From contig BSDZ01000079.1 of NCBI GenBank assembly GCA_030268105.1, positions 1,054,001-1,118,000 of the forward strand: a DNA stretch of 64,000 bases, in the 5' to 3' direction. Origin of the DNA: Volvox africanus. Taxonomy: Eukaryota; Chlorophyta; Chlorophyceae; Chlamydomonadales; Volvocaceae. Every line of letters begins with the position of its first letter. The first letter of the stretch is position 1. A program made the translations under genes and the position numbers. The notes under the pieces are model-generated. The model was not told the origin of the DNA, did not search any database, and worked only from the letters and a program-made list of their open reading frames with translations. This document shows positions 36,924 to 50,906 of this stretch, one piece after another.

Positions 36924-39900
36924 CTGCAGCGCAATCCGGGCGCATTGCCGCATTGACAGCCTTCCGCTGGGCGAGCGCACGACCTGTCCCAGGGTCCCGT
37001 TGCCCACAAACTCGGTGACGATCCCCACGACTGGATCCGACACACCCGTCGCGGCGCCGCCGTTGCAGTCGCCCGTGTTGTCCCCGGCTGGCGGGCTGGT
37101 GACCACACCGAGCATGCGGACGATATTCGGGTGGTTGAGGTTGGCCAGAATGTCGGCCTCAACAAGGAACGCATCCGAGTGCTTGGCGATGTGCTCCGGC
37201 TGCGCGGGACGGAGAAGGGCAGTTCTGAACAAACTGAGCAACGCGCTTCCAATATCCATACGCCGATTGGGAACCAGTCAGTACGGGTGAGAAGCGCTTT
37301 CTCCCTCCCCAAGCTAGAGAAGCAGTGGAAGTATCAGGTGCCGAGGATTTGTAATACGCGGATAGGGCCCTCACATTTTACTTACTTGCTCTGTCAGGCG
37401 CACGCCATAACCTGACAAAGAAGCGCGCACAATTCCACACCAGTCCGTACACTCTGGTGTCCTTCATGCAACGTTACACTCGCCTACCACCCAGCCTACG
37501 CACGCAGGGCGCTCCGAAACACCCACCTTGATCCACTTGATGGCCACGTCGCCGTATGGGAATACATCCGCCCTTGAGACTTGTCCGAACCTGAGGGGCA
37601 AGGCAAGGCCCAGCCGAAGGCCAAACTTATTTAGGCTCACAACATTCGCAGGCACGCAGCAACAGCAGCTGTACGTCGCAGCTGCACAGCAGTGAGTGCA
37701 GTGACTGCCGATCCTCAGTAAAAAGGGATAACCAAGGGTACAAAGCCAGGGGCACACATAGGGGCACGCGCCCTCATGGCGCCGTCTCATCACTTACGCG
37801 CCCTCGCCGATCTTCTCCTCGTTGGACACCTCCGTCTTGCGGACCTTCACCACGCCGCGCAGTGGAGAGCACTGCGCCACCGCACCAATATGGGTCGCGT
37901 CCGCTCCAGGACCTCCAGCGACCAGGCCCACGCCCATCGCCGGCGCCCTGGCCGGGGAGAAGGAGTCGCCCAGTACCAACGGATTGCCGGCGGTGCCTGG
38001 CGCCGTGCTGATAGACGATTCGTTGTCCCCAGACAACGTAATAAGCGAGGGCACCGGCGGCAAGCCGCAGACCCTGCTGACCTCGCCGCTGGTTTCCCCG
38101 AAGGCCCTCAGCGGCAGCGGCGGTGCGGCCGGTGCGGCCGGAGCGGCTGGGGTGGCCGGTGACAGCAGCACCTCATACAACCTGGGCAATGTGCGGCCAA
38201 TCGTGTCGCTGTCCAGCACCGCCACGGCCGCAGCTACCGCCACCTCGGCGCATGAGCAGCTCTTCTTTGCAGTCCACTGCTCTTGTACCAAGATTGCTTG
38301 CAGCTGTAGGATGATCTCCCTGAAGCTGGGCCTGTTGTCTGGGTTCGGATCCATGCACGTCTCCACCAGCGACCGCCATTCAGGATCGCATGTGGAAGGG
38401 ATGGGCAGGTGCAGGGTCCCGGACTCGAGCCCCATCAGGATCTCGTGGTTGCTCAGCCGCATAAACGGCTCCTCCCCCGTGTGCAGCTGCCACAGGGTGA
38501 CGCCCATCGAATAGACGTCAACCTTCTCCGACACCTCACCGTTGCCAAAAAACACCTCGGGGGCCATGTACGGCAGCGTCCCGCGCGGCGTAGGACAGGA
38601 GACGTACTTGCCGTGCTTGCGCTTGCTCAGCCCGAAGTCCGCAATCTGTGAGATGTCGTGAAGCCAGTGGCGGTGGGGGTGAGTTGGTGGCGGCAGCTGT
38701 GAGACGGCGATGATTCACGGGAAACGCACACAGAAGCATACACGGACACGAACGCAGCTGCCAGATTCAGACGAAACCCTAACACGACCAGACGACACCA
38801 TGTCACTGCGGGGCCTTCCGGCCCATTACCACTCCTCCACACACACACACACAGTCTTGCTCGGGTAGCTGACCTTGGCAACCATGTTCTCCCCCTCTCC
38901 TTGGATGAGCACGTTTTCGGGCTTCAAGTCGAAATGCACAATGGCGGGCGACTGCGAGTGGAGATAGGCCATCCCCACGGCCACCTGCGTGAGGGGAAGG
39001 CACACATGCACACAAGTCAGGGAGCAGCGCGCCGAGCCAGGCTCGACCCGTACAGATGTAACAAGGCACCCTGCAGTAATGGAGGCGGGAGGGGCTTGGA
39101 GGGCGGCCGATAACGACTATCCGCCAATTGGGGAACTGCTGGGGGCGGGTGGATCACATGATGATGTGAGGGTCATGTGGGCCCAACAGATGACTCGCAC
39201 GTAACACAGACCCAGACAACCTACACCGCCTAGAAGAAGGGCCTCACGCCAACCCTGACATCCCCCCCCCGCGCCTACTCGGAGAAGTGGAGGAACTGGC
39301 AACCTCGTTTACCTGCAGCGCAATCCGGGCGCATTGCCGCGTTGACAGCCTTCCGCTGGGCGAGCGCACGACCTGGCCCAGGGTCCCGTTGCCCACAAAC
39401 TCGGTGACGATCCCCACGACTGGATCCGACACACCCGTCGCGGCGCCGCCGTTGCAGTCGCCCGTGGTGTCCCCGGCTGGCGGGCTGGTGACCACACCGA
39501 GCATGCGGACGATATTCGGGTGGTTGAGGTTGGCCAGAATGTCGGCCTCAACAAGGAACGCATCCGAGTGCTTGGCGATGTGCTCCGGCTGCGCGGGACG
39601 GAGAAGGGCAGTTCTGAACAAACTGAGCAACGCGCTTCCAATATCCATACGCCGATTGGGAACCAGTCAGTACGGGTGAGAAGCGCTTTCTCCCTCCCCA
39701 AGCTAGAGAAGCAGTGGAAGTATCAGGTGCCGAGGATTTGTAATACGCGGATAGGGCCCTCACATTTTACTTACTTGCTCTGTCAGGCGCACGCCATAAC
39801 CTGACAAAGAAGCGCGCACAATTCCACACCAGTCCGTACACTCTGGTGTCCTTCATGCAACGTTACACTCGCCTACCACCCAGCCTACGCACGCAGGGCG

Positions 39901-41197
39901 CTCCGAAACACCCACCTTGATCCACTTGATGGCCACGTCGCCGTATGGGAATACATCCGCCCTTGAGACTTGTCCGAACCTGAGGGGCAAGGCAAGGCCC
40001 AGCCGAAGGCCAAACTTATTTAGGCTCACAACATTCGCAGGCACGCAGCAACAGCAGCTGTACGTCGCAGCTGCACAGCAGTGAGTGCAGTGACTGCCGA
40101 TCCTCAGTAAAAAGGGATAACCAAGGGTACTAAGCCAGGGGCACACATAGGGGCACGCGCCCTCATGGCGCCGTCTCATCACTTACGCGCCCTCGCCGAT
40201 CTTCTCCTCGTTGGACACCTCCGTCTTGCGGACCTTCACCACGCCGCGCAGTGGAGAGCACTGCGCCACCGCACCAATATGGGTCGCGTCCGCTCCAGGA
40301 CCTCCAGCGACCAGGCCCACGCCCATCGCCGGCGCCCTGGCCGGGGAGAAGGAGTCGCCCAGTACCAACGGATTGCCGGCGGTGCCTGGCGCCGTGCTGA
40401 TAAACGATTCGTTGTCCCCAGACAACGTAATAAGCGAGGGCACCGGCGGCAAGCCGCAGACCCTGCTGACCTCGTCGCTGGTTTCCCCGAAGGCGCTCAT
40501 GTACGGGGGAAGAAAGTCAGCTCCCCAAGGTAACTGCTCTAACCGCCGTGAGACACCGCCAGCGCACGCGCGAGGGGCACCTAAGGGCCCTTCCACCGTA
40601 TGCTCGCTGCTCACGGATACATCCAGTGCACGAAGGGCCGAACCAAGTTTGACGTGCGACGATGTGGCGGTGCAGCTGCAATGAGAACGCACGGAAGGAG
40701 GGATCACTTTTACCGATCTGGAAATCAGAGAGGAACAAGAGAATATACTGACGTCGACAGACGTGATATCAAATGAACAGGCAACTGCAAAGTGAAGGAG
40801 GGACTCGAGCGATCGCAAAAGCCCAGCGGGTCAAACTGACCTGGAGTGGCTTTCATCAGCGTCCAAACTGAACTGAGCGGAGCAGATGCTACGCCGCCTG
40901 AGGCTGTGCTCAAGGGCGCTGGCCCGATCGCTTAGTTCGTAAGGGTCGCTCCAGTCGTCGCTCCACTTTGGGCCGAACTCTGAGGCGCACGCCACGGGCT
41001 GGCAGCTGCAACCAAGTTGACCATAATGTGCAGCGAAGTTTGTGCGGCGGTCAACCAGCCATCGATAAGCCGTCGTTCATAGTGGGAATGTAGACAACCC
41101 AAAACAAACGCCCACTAATTCACTACGTCATACAACTCAAGCAAGTCGGAATCGCTAAGACACGAGTGTCGCATGTCATACAACCGCTTTCAACCAT
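36924..41197 (-). CDS. Raf-like kinase with duplicated N-lobe (unit 4)
   Basis: Exons: 40841-41005, 40187-40495, 39893-39979, 39313-39622, 38874-38984, 37798-38645, 37504-37590, 36924-37233; tentative first exon 41127-41197. The second linker carries SGEV and ESSIS (ESFIS in units 1-3), and the second N-lobe has GDNTGDC instead of GDITGDC. The first N-lobe has STRQC for SMRQC. The domain 1 motifs from the Gly loop to NRPSF are all present. Confidence 0.72.
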
Positions 41198-41632
41198 CTC
41201 TGTGTATGTGTATGCGTATGTGTATGTGTATGTGTATGTGTATGTGCTCAAATCATTGAATGCGGAGGAAGCTTTGAGCTCATACATAAGCTCTTTGCTG
41301 GGGCTAAAAAAGTTGGTTTATAAGATAAATACGAGAATCAATATTTTTTGGGATGAAATACAATATTCGTTGCGTTCTTTTAGTATTATCAGTGAAGATT
41401 GAGTGATCCATTGGGATACTGAGGGGATTTACAGTCCTTTATACATTTTTATTTTGATATATCATAAATGACAAATAGGACATTTAAAACATTGAGGTTT
41501 CCTGGCTATGCAAATATATCTTCCATGTAATATTAGCCAGTGATGGGCATGGATTAACCATATATTTGGACTTTGCCTTAATATCCTTGTCCTTTTCTAT
41601 TTTTTCATTCTTCATATTTTTGAATTGTAAGC

Positions 41633-43019
41633 TTACTTAAGAACTTGCAGCAGCGTGGCACGTATCAGATTTCCTAACCTGGACAAGTGTTCAGCGCCCA
41701 TCCATTCGTCGCCGTCATCCAGTTGTAAGCGTGCAAAAAGCCTTGTAAGGTCCTGAACATACCAAACACAAAAAGGAGTGAACATGTTGCAAAATATTAA
41801 AATTCGTCACTTGAATGTCCACCTGGAACGCACCAACCTCAGTGAAAACTTCACAATTGCCCAGTTAAACGCGTGTGATGGTCTTGTCTACGAGATCCAA
41901 ATTACTGATGCCCATCGGCCCGAAAAATGCCCCTACCTCTGACAATCGCTGCGCCACGTTCCCCGCCGAAAGTGATGCCGGCTTTGTGGACACCTGTTTA
42001 ACCAGCAAGGAGTTGATAAAGTATAGGTGCTGCTCATTTTCCGCGAACTAAAGAAAAGCAAACTTCGGTCCAGCTTCCAGCCGCACCTTCCGACCTTCCT
42101 CGCGTCCGCTCATGTCCCGCACTGCTTGGGACTTCCAAAGAATCCCTACACCTCGCCGCTTCCATTTGGGTTCATTGAAGCGATTCTCTCGACCATTTCC
42201 AACATGTCGTTGAAAAGATCCAGAGGCAGGTCGGTGCAGACCCATGTTTGCTTGCGCTTGCTCGTTGCCAGTATACTATATCAGCACTGCACTGTATGCA
42301 GAATTGCTAGCTGGAGTGAGCGAGTGGAGCTAAGTGAAATATGGATAATGTATTGGTGTATAAATACATCGTAGCAAACGCGATTCCGTACTGGCGATGT
42401 GACTTTCACGGCGGCGACGGTTGCGGTTGTCCACCTGCCATTTGCTCCATATCGGGGGGAATCCCCTTCTTTCCCCCTGCTCTAAAACGCTAAACCTCAA
42501 TTCTTTAATACTCAAATTGTATTACCTTTCACGAGTATTTCCCCAATCTATATTGAATATAACTCAATCTAACATGGTAGATTATGATAATGATAATGAT
42601 TTGAAAAGAGTTTTGGGTCTTCGATTCTTTTCCTTTTTGCGTGGACCTTAGTGGCACCTATCCCGCGCATCCGTGTGTGCATTGCTGCATACCCCGTGAA
42701 ACGAAAGATATACTTACTTAGCTTACGTAGGCTTGGAGGTTGTGCACTTTATGTATTTAAAGAGATTTCTTGCTATTTGGGAACGTTTGGCCTCCAAGGA
42801 TGCTAGCTGTGTAGACAGACCATGTAGCCAGATCCAAAGCTCGAGTCATTTTGGAGAGGTCGCACGTCAGATATAAAATATTTTCGCCAGTCATCAGTCG
42901 GTTAGGAATGAAATCCCGCGTACAGCTGGTCATAACGCATAGGGGGACTTACTGGGACGCCTTGCGCTGGTTTTTGAACCCCGCTTGGCTCCACCCATTG
43001 AAACGTTATAGGCAGGCAT
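41633..43019 (-). CDS. Unrecognised 160-aa gene (unit 4)
   Basis: Exons: 42953-43019, 42727-42802, 42152-42260, 41937-42047, 41633-41752. Exon 4 begins Phe-Ala-Glu-Asn instead of Phe-Glu-Glu-Asn (+ strand CCGCGAA for CCTCGAA near 42043), a change shared with units 5 and 6. The frame stays open. Confidence 0.57.
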
Positions 43020-43808
43020 TCTACCTTGAAAGCTGAAAAGCTTTTATTTATGGACGTGATGTGAATTTTCTTGTCCCTTGCGGTTGGGTGCCGGACTCTT
43101 GGGACCCTTACTAATCACGAAAACGTAGGGGCTACCGTTCATCACCCAGGCTGGTCCGCAGCGCCCCCGTCTTGACAAAAGAAGGAGGGAAGGAGGGAAG
43201 GAGGGAAAGGAGCGCAGATGGGAAACGTCCTCCTGTCGCAGGGCTCGGTTTACGAGGTACACATCAAGCGCACTTGACCTCAGTAAAATCATGTTACATG
43301 CAGCTTGCAGATCGAAATCACCGCGTCCTGGATCCCACAGACCCGTGGGTCCTGACGATCGTGATCAAGATGTGCTATATCGCACGCCCGCATAGCTTTA
43401 GCCTCTGCGAACATGATGTTTGACATGCAGCGTGCAACAAAGGAAGCCCTGGACAAGGCACTGTCAACTTAAAGGATTGAGAGCTGGGAGCTTATGTTGA
43501 ACGATGTAAAGCTCTGGATTGAACGATACACTTTCCCCCCACACAACTTCCCCCGCCCCGCCAGCTGTGTGGGTCACTGCGTGAGACAAATGATTTCCAA
43601 ATCCTCTTCCCCTCCATCCCGTCCGTACTTTCCTTTTTTACCTGTGACCAGGTCCGCAGTCACTCCCCTTCCCTGCTCGTGCTCTCCTCCTCCTGTGACT
43701 TGCCACATCCCTCATGCCTCATGCCTCATGCCTCATGCCTTATGCCTCATGCCTCGTGCCTCATGCCTCGTGCCTCATGCCTCGTGTGTCTTCATCTTCT
43801 TTTCCCAG

Positions 43809-45183
43809 AGCCACTGCTGTGGGGTATCTGACGTCATGCTTCTCAGTCGGCATGCTGGCGGGGCCCCTCATCGGCGGCTACCTCGCCGTCAAGACTGCCC
43901 TGTGGACATGCATCGCACTCACCGCCGTCACGTGGATTTATCTCGTGGCGGTTGTCCCGGAATGCGCGCCGGGGCCGCTGGCCACCTCCGCCACTGACCG
44001 ACAGCGCAATACCCGTGGGATGTGGCCAGGGTAGTCCGCTTGGGGTGGCAGACGGCGGCGTCAGGAGGCGAGCAGGGAGGGAGGTGGAACAAGAGGAGGA
44101 CGAGCAGGAGCGCTTAGTGACGGCGGAGACGGAAGCGCTAGCGGCCGCGGAGGTGGTGTCGTTGATTTCGTCGCAAAGCCGCTTGATGAGCGGCGGCTCG
44201 GCGCCATCGGCGGCTGCCGACGCGGACGCTGGCGTACCTGGCGCATGCGCGGTGTACGGCACTGCGTGTTGTCCCCACACCCGGGTGAGCACTTGCGCCG
44301 GAAGCGATGGCAATCAGGAGGAGACGATGTTGCCGTATTGTCGCCGGCCCCGGCGCAGCAGCGCAGGTGGAGGCGGCGGCAGTGGCGGTCACGGCGGCGG
44401 CAGCGGCGGTCACGGCGGCGGCAGCGGCGGTCACGGCGGCGGCAGCGGCGGTCACGGCAACGGCGGCGGATGTCACGGCAACGGCGGCGGCGGTCACGGC
44501 AACGGCGGCGGCAGTAACAGGCTATTGGGTCTTTCCACCGCCTGGTCGGTGATTCGGCATTCATCTTTCTACCGCCGTATCGCCGCCATTTGGGTTGTGG
44601 TGGCAATGACGTGGGAAGGTGCTGGGGAATTACTAATGCAGTACCTGCAGTTCAAGCTGGGATTCAACACCTTAGATCAGGTACGGCCCATTAAAGTGCG
44701 CGCGTGCGTGTGTGTGTGTTTTCATGTTATGCATCGCGGGGGCGAAGGGAGGGTGTGGGAAGGGGGGCGAGGGAGGGCACGGGGGCGGGGTAAGGGGCAA
44801 GGGGGAACCGAGCGGATGTGCAGTACAATTAGAAACAGAACCAGAGACCAACCGATTGTACCAGATTAACCGCGTTGTCGTATAAGAACGTCAGTTATTG
44901 TGTTTCAATATTTTATAAAGTCTCCTTGTTGGTCTTTCTGCATTCGCATTCGCATTCGTATTCCAGAAGAGATGTTTCCTTCTGCCTGTCTGCCTTCCTT
45001 CGTCCACGTAAGGCCCACGTGCTAACAGTCCTCGCGTCCGGGGGCCTGGTGGTCAAGTTGGGCCTCCTGTCCCTGATGGTTCGTTGGATGGGATAATGGC
45101 GGTTGTTGGCATTCGGTTTGGCAGCTTACGCGGCGGAGTGTGTGGCGCTGGCGGCCATTGTTTTTTATGTTTATAAGGTTTAA
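43809..45183 (+). pseudogene. MFS transporter remnant (unit 4)
   Basis: Exons 43809-44014, 44076-44680 and 45013-45096. The repeat is rearranged: three GGHGGGS copies, then a shortened GHGNGGG block in which one repeat reads GGGCHGNG. The loop has TAETEA where units 1-3 have TAKTEA. The same TAA ends exon 3. Confidence 0.6.
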
Positions 45184-46244
45184 ACGGGACGGGAGGGAAG
45201 GGAAGGTGAGGGGAGGGGAGGGGAGGGAAGGGGAGGGGAGGGGAGGGGAAGAGGGGATCGCGAGCCGGGTCAGTATCCAAGTAAGGTTACCCAACCCACA
45301 CGGACTCATCAGGCATGTGGCTTGTCGGAGGGATTATCGCTGTGTTATGTAACTTCAGCGGTTTAACAGTTGGGTCGTTGCTGGTTGGCCGTTGGCTTGG
45401 TTTCCTGAAAGATTGCTTCAACCTTCGCGTGGCTGTGTAGCGCAGATTGGCATCGGAAGCCGCACTTGGTGGTTCAGGCAGTTGACTGGATTTCCCCAAC
45501 GATGGGACTCAGGAAACCGGTGCTGCTGAAGGAACCTTTACGTTGAAACCCTTTTTATGTGCTGCCAGTCTTTTCTTATTGTTTTTTCGCTGATTTTTTG
45601 GCATGTTTGCTGTAAGTTTTACATAACGACTTCTAAAACCCTAATACAAATTGTATTGCAGTCAAAGTAACAATCCCTGCGGCATAATCCACTTCGGTTG
45701 TAGTCGGCGAGAAAGAACCTCCTTGCAGGGAGGGCAGGCAAGATGAGGGATGCCGTAATTGTAAAAAGGGTAGAACTTAGTCCCACTCAGTTCCGGTGGC
45801 CTTCTCCCAAGAGGAGCGGCGACAAGGGGGCACCGGCTCCCAAGGTTATGGTACGAAGGAAGGGCGGGAGGGAGAGAAGGGGTGTGAAGTAGGAGGGAGG
45901 GAGGGAGGGAGGGACAGGGAAGGAGGAGACGAATAGACGGCGCCTAGCTCCGTCCAAGAAGTTAGGAGAAGGTGAAAATGTTTGAACGTAAACTAGGTAG
46001 CCGCCAAGGCCGCAAATAGACGCCCAAGATAAGGCAATAGAATCCATATTAAAGTTTGCTATTGACCTTGCTGCTGGTGGTGGCGAAAAGGTACCAAGTA
46101 AATATTCTTAGGTTCATTAAAGTGGGAAGCGCGAGATCTGAAAGCTGACCGCTGGTGCTGTCATGCTCGTGCACCTCCCAACCCTTTCTTAGGAAGACAA
46201 AGCGCCCGAACCAAAGCCCCCCAAACCAGCCCAAACTACCCTGA

Positions 46245-46579
46245 AGCCCGCGCACGTGCGAATCAAACAAAGCGATATACAAAGTTGTGTACATCGTTTT
46301 GGCAATTTTAAAAAAGTCTGCTGTTGCTTTACCCGAGCAAATAGAAGGGCTATCTTCAGCAATAGGAAATTTAAAGGAGAAGGGTGTTGAAATAACTAAA
46401 CCTATTACATATTCACTAGCTGAAGAAGATGCAGAAGATACGCCATAAACTAATAAAATGATCTCTGCTCCTTCGATAAACCTCGTAGCTGCAAGAATAG
46501 CAACTAGCAGTATTTTGCTTGCATTATTTTTAGTTATTTTTCTGCCAATTTCCTAAATTATTTTAATTTTTTAGTATAG
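46245..46579 (+). other. AT-rich island (unit 4)
   Basis: Keeps Ile-Leu as in unit 1 but has Leu-Pro as in units 3 and 5, and the same one-T loss as unit 3 near 46540: a mosaic of alleles. Confidence 0.45.
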
Positions 46580-48332
46580 CCTTGCATCCATACTACCGTC
46601 CAGCTTATCATGCAAGTTTGTTATAGCAGCTTGAACAAGAACGAGAAATAATCACATTGAACAAAGTGCACAGTCTGACGCGGACGCACCTGTCACAGCG
46701 GTGTGCGGTTGCAGCCGCAAAGGTCAAGGACATGCAAAGGTCAAGGACATGCACATGCGAGAGGAAGAAGAAGGGTAAGGGCAAGGAAAAAGCAGACGTG
46801 AGAGGACGGGTCCAAGGCAGTTAAAGCAACGCTATTGAACCGTGCACCCCAGGAAAACTATGCCGTTGGGTTTTGCCGTAGAGAAGGAGCGAAGAAATGG
46901 TCAGAAAGTAATAAATACAATTTGGAAGAAGGATGGGAGGACTTCTGTGTCAGAAAACGACAGGACGACAGTCGAAGGGTACGGCATCGGCATGGGGGAA
47001 TGGGAAGAAAGACCGGAAAGGGCGTCAAAAGGCACAGTTGTGAAAGAAGAAGGCGGGGCACAGATTAAGACGCGGGGTCAGGGGCGCGTAGGAAAAGAGA
47101 AGGGTGAAGAGAGAATGGCAGGGGCAAAGAACGGTCGCGGGAAGCACAGTCTAGAACCACGAATGGCTCCCACCAGAAGGTGCGTAGGTTACAAAATGAA
47201 CATATATGTTACATGTACATGGTCACCACGATGCAAGTGGACCGCTTCACCACCACTTGGCCGCCACCACCAGATGGCTCTGAAGGGGCTCAGAGGCTGA
47301 GTAGCGGGGTCAGCAGTCTGGGATGCCACAAGACTATAGTTGGTGCCAAGCACGCCACACGACATACTGACAGACTCGTGAGCCTCACGGCAGAAGATGG
47401 GCTCACTCGGCATGTGTGATTGGCCACACATCCAATACACATTGGATGCGTGATTCAGAAACAGTCCTTAGTGGGGGGGGTGTCCACATGCACTTGTTCA
47501 CATCCAACCTCCTCATTGTGGTTGCTCTGTGCCGTTATATAGTTATACCATGTCCGTTCGTATTGTGTGTGAACCGATACTGGTTCCATCATCCTGGTCC
47601 CATCATATCATCAACGTCTCATCATGTGCCGACCTATCTCATTAAAATAAAAGCCACTGGCGCCTTTCGTTACAAGGCGAGAGGGGTGTGCATGCACCCG
47701 AGCCACTGGGCCTCCTCCTCCTCTTTTACCTCCACCTCCTCCTCTTCCACCACAACATCATCATCATCATTATTGATATTCCCTAACACGTGTTGACGGT
47801 GTGCCAGGTGGCAGCTCACAAGTCACAACAGACATCCTCCTCCCCCGCCGCACGCAGTTCCTTGACAGGCAGACAGGATTTTAAACCTGCGCTATAAGTT
47901 ATCTGCGCTTCCCCACTGATACCATTACTACACCGTTCGGTGCTTTAGCAGCCTCTTGCCTCATGTTCGTCAAATCTGACCGCGTGACTTATCTTAGCCC
48001 TTCAGGCAATGGCCCGGGCCCTTGTGAGAAACATCTAGATTACCTCGCCGGCCGCTCAGAGTCTCCGATGAATGGTGAGAGGGCAGAGGAAGCCCATCAC
48101 CCTAAGTTGTTGTCAACCTTCACAATCTCCTATAACCTGATGACGACAGTGATCTAAGTTCATTGAAAGGCAGGGCCGCCCTTACAGCATCCTGCCTCTG
48201 CTTAAAAATTGGTTGAGTTGTGGTGGTGGCAGAGGCAGCAAGCCCCCCTCCTCCTGCTGCTGCTGTTGTGGATGTGGTGATGGTGAGTGCAACAGCAAGC
48301 CCTGCTGCTGCTGTTGTAGCTGTGGTGACCGC

Positions 48333-48556
48333 CTCCACCGCCCCCGCCCCCGCCCCCGCCACCTCCACCGTCCCCGCCGCCACCGCCTCCTCCGCCTCCT
48401 CCGCCTCCTCCGCCACCGCCACCCCCACCACCTCCACCACCTCCACCGCTTCCACCGCTTCCACCGCCTCCTACGCATCCTACGCCTCCTACGCCTCCTA
48501 CGCATCCGCCTCCACCGCCCCCGCCCCCGCCACCTCCGCCTCCACCGACCCCGCCT
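48333..48556. repeat. CCGCCC minisatellite, contracted (unit 5)
   Basis: Version shortened by 33 bp. The long CCGCCCC run is reduced to a few copies and CCTACG repeats are added near 48477-48505. Confidence 0.93.
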
Positions 48557-49774
48557 ACTCGGAGAAGTGGAGGAACTGGCAACCTCGTTTACCTGCAGCG
48601 CAATCCGGGCGCATTGCCGCATTGACAGCCTTCCGCTGGGCGAGCGCACGACCTGGCCCAGGGTCCCGTTGCCCACAAACTCGGTGACGATCCCCACGAC
48701 TGGATCCGACACACCCGTCGCGGCGCCGCCGTTGCAGTCGCCCGTGTTGTCCCCGGCTGGCGGGCTGGTGACCACACCGAGCATGCGGACGATATTCGGG
48801 TGGTTGAGGTTGGCCAGAATGTCGGCCTCAACAAGGAACGCATCCGAGTGCTTGGCGATGTGCTCCGGCTGCGCGGGACGGAGAAGGGCAGTTCTGAACA
48901 AACTGAGCAACGCGCTTCCAATATCCATACGCCGATTGGGAACCAGTCAGTACGGGTGAGAAGCGCTTTCTCCCTCCCCAAGCTAGAGAAGCAGTGGAAG
49001 TATCAGGTGCCGAGGATTTGTAATACGCGGATAGGGCCCTCACATTTTACTTACTTGCTCTGTCAGGCGCACGCCATAACCTGACAAAGAAGCGCGCACA
49101 ATTCCACACCAGTCCGTACACTCTGGTGTCCTTCATGCAACGTTACACTCGCCTACCACCCAGCCTACGCACGCAGGGCGCTCCGAAACACCCACCTTGA
49201 TCCACTTGATGGCCACGTCGCCGTATGGGAATACATCCGCCCTTGAGACTTGTCCGAACCTGAGGGGCAAGGCAAGGCCCAGCCGAAGGCCAAACTTATT
49301 TAGGCTCACAACATTCGCAGGCACGCAGCAACAGCAGCTGTACGTCGCAGCTGCACAGCAGTGAGTGCAGTGACTGCCGATCCTCAGTAAAAAGGGATAA
49401 CCAAGGGTGCTAAGCCAGGGGCACACATAGGGGCACGCGCCCTCATGGCGCCGTCTCATCACTTACGCGCCCTCGCCGATCTTCTCCTCGTTGGACACCT
49501 CCGTCTTGCGGACCTTCACCACGCCGCGCAGTGGAGAGCACTGCGCCACCGCACCAATATGGGTCGCGTCCGCTCCAGGACCTCCAGCGACCAGGCCCAC
49601 GCCCATCGCCGGCGCCCTGGCCGGGGAGAAGGAGTCGCCCAGTACCAACGGATTGCCGGCGGTGCCTGGCGCCGTGCTGATAAACGATTCGTTGTCCCCA
49701 GACAACGTAATAAGCGAGGGCACCGGCGGCAAGCCGCAGACCCTGCTGACCTCGTCGCTGGTTTCCCCGAAGGC
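48552..49774. repeat. Single hybrid A/B arm (unit 5)
   Basis: Only one copy of the internal 1.22 kb repeat is present. Its low-coordinate flank is the CCGCCC minisatellite (arm A flank) and its high-coordinate flank is the sequence found only beside arm B. This is the expected product of a deletion crossover between direct repeats and removes exactly one 2390-bp period. The crossover point cannot be placed because the arms are too similar. Confidence 0.92.
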
Positions 49775-50477
49775 GCTCATGTACGGGGGAAGAAAGTCAG
49801 CTCCCCAAGGTAACTGCTCTAACCGCCGTGAGACACCGCCAGCGCACGCGCGAGGGGCACCTAAGGGCCCTTCCACCGTATGCTCGCTGCTCACGGATAC
49901 ATGCAGTGCACGAAGGGCCGAACCAAGTTTGACGTGCGACGATGTGGCGGTGCAGCTGCAATGAGAACGCACGGAAGGAGGGATCACTTTTACCGATCTG
50001 GAAATCAGAGAGGAACAAGAGAATATACTGACGTCGACAGACGTGATATCAAATGAACAGGCAACTGCAAAGTGAAGGAGGGACTCGAGCGATCGCAAAA
50101 GCCCAGCGGGTCAAACTGACCTGGAGTGGCTTTCATCAGCGTCCAAACTGAACTGAGCGGAGCAGATGCTACGCCGCCTGAGGCTGTGCTCAAGGGCGCT
50201 GGCCCGATCGCTTAGTTCGTAAGGGTCGCTCCAGTCGTCGCTCCACTTTGGGCCGAACTCTGAGGCGCACGCCACGGGCTGGCAGCTGCAACCAAGTTGA
50301 CCATAATGTGCAGCGAAGTTTGTGCGGCGGTCAACCAGCCATCGATAAGCCGTCGTTCATAGTGGGAATGTAGACAACCCAAAACAAACGCCCACTAATT
50401 CACTACGTCATACAACTCAAGCAAGTCGGAATCGCTAAGACACGAGTGTCGCATGTCATACAACCGCTTTCAACCAT
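48593..50477 (-). pseudogene. Raf-like kinase truncated to one N-lobe (unit 5)
   Basis: Hybrid copy made by recombination between the two internal repeat arms. Exons: 50121-50285, 49467-49775 (linker and GEGA), 49173-49259 (FGQV, VAIK), 48593-48902 (to the hinge and IALQ); tentative first exon 50407-50477. The exons with HFDLKPEN, DFG, YMAPE and the C-lobe are absent, so no catalytic activity is expected. After IALQ the sequence enters the CCGCCC minisatellite through donor GTAAAC, as after the second N-lobe in the other units. Confidence 0.8.
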
Positions 50478-50906
50478 CTCTGTGTATGTGTATGCGTATG
50501 TGTATGTGTATGTGTATGTGCTCAAATCATTGAATGCGGAGGAAGCTTTGAGCTCATACATAAGCTCTTTGCTGGGGCTAAAAAAGTTGGTTTATAAGAT
50601 AAATACGAGAATCAATATTTTTTGGGATGAAATACAATATTCGTTGCGTTCTTTTAGTATTATCAGTGAAGATTGAGTGATCCATTGGGATACTGAGGGG
50701 ATTTACAGTCCTTTATACATTTTTATTTTGATATATCATAAATGACAAATAGGACATTTAAAACATTGAGGTTTCCTGGCTATGCAAATATATCTTCCAT
50801 GTAATATTAGCCAGTGATGGGCATGGATTAACCATATATTTGGACTTTGCCTTAATATCCTTGTCCTTTTCTATTTTTTCATTCTTCATATTTTTGAATT
50901 GTAAGC

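Larger units (their letters stand above)
35208..46906. repeat. Tandem array unit 4 (11699 bp)
   Basis: Same layout. It carries private and shared substitutions across the kinase, a different Gly/His repeat structure in the transporter, and only two copies of the 17-bp repeat (46719-46752) where the other units have three. Confidence 0.96.
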
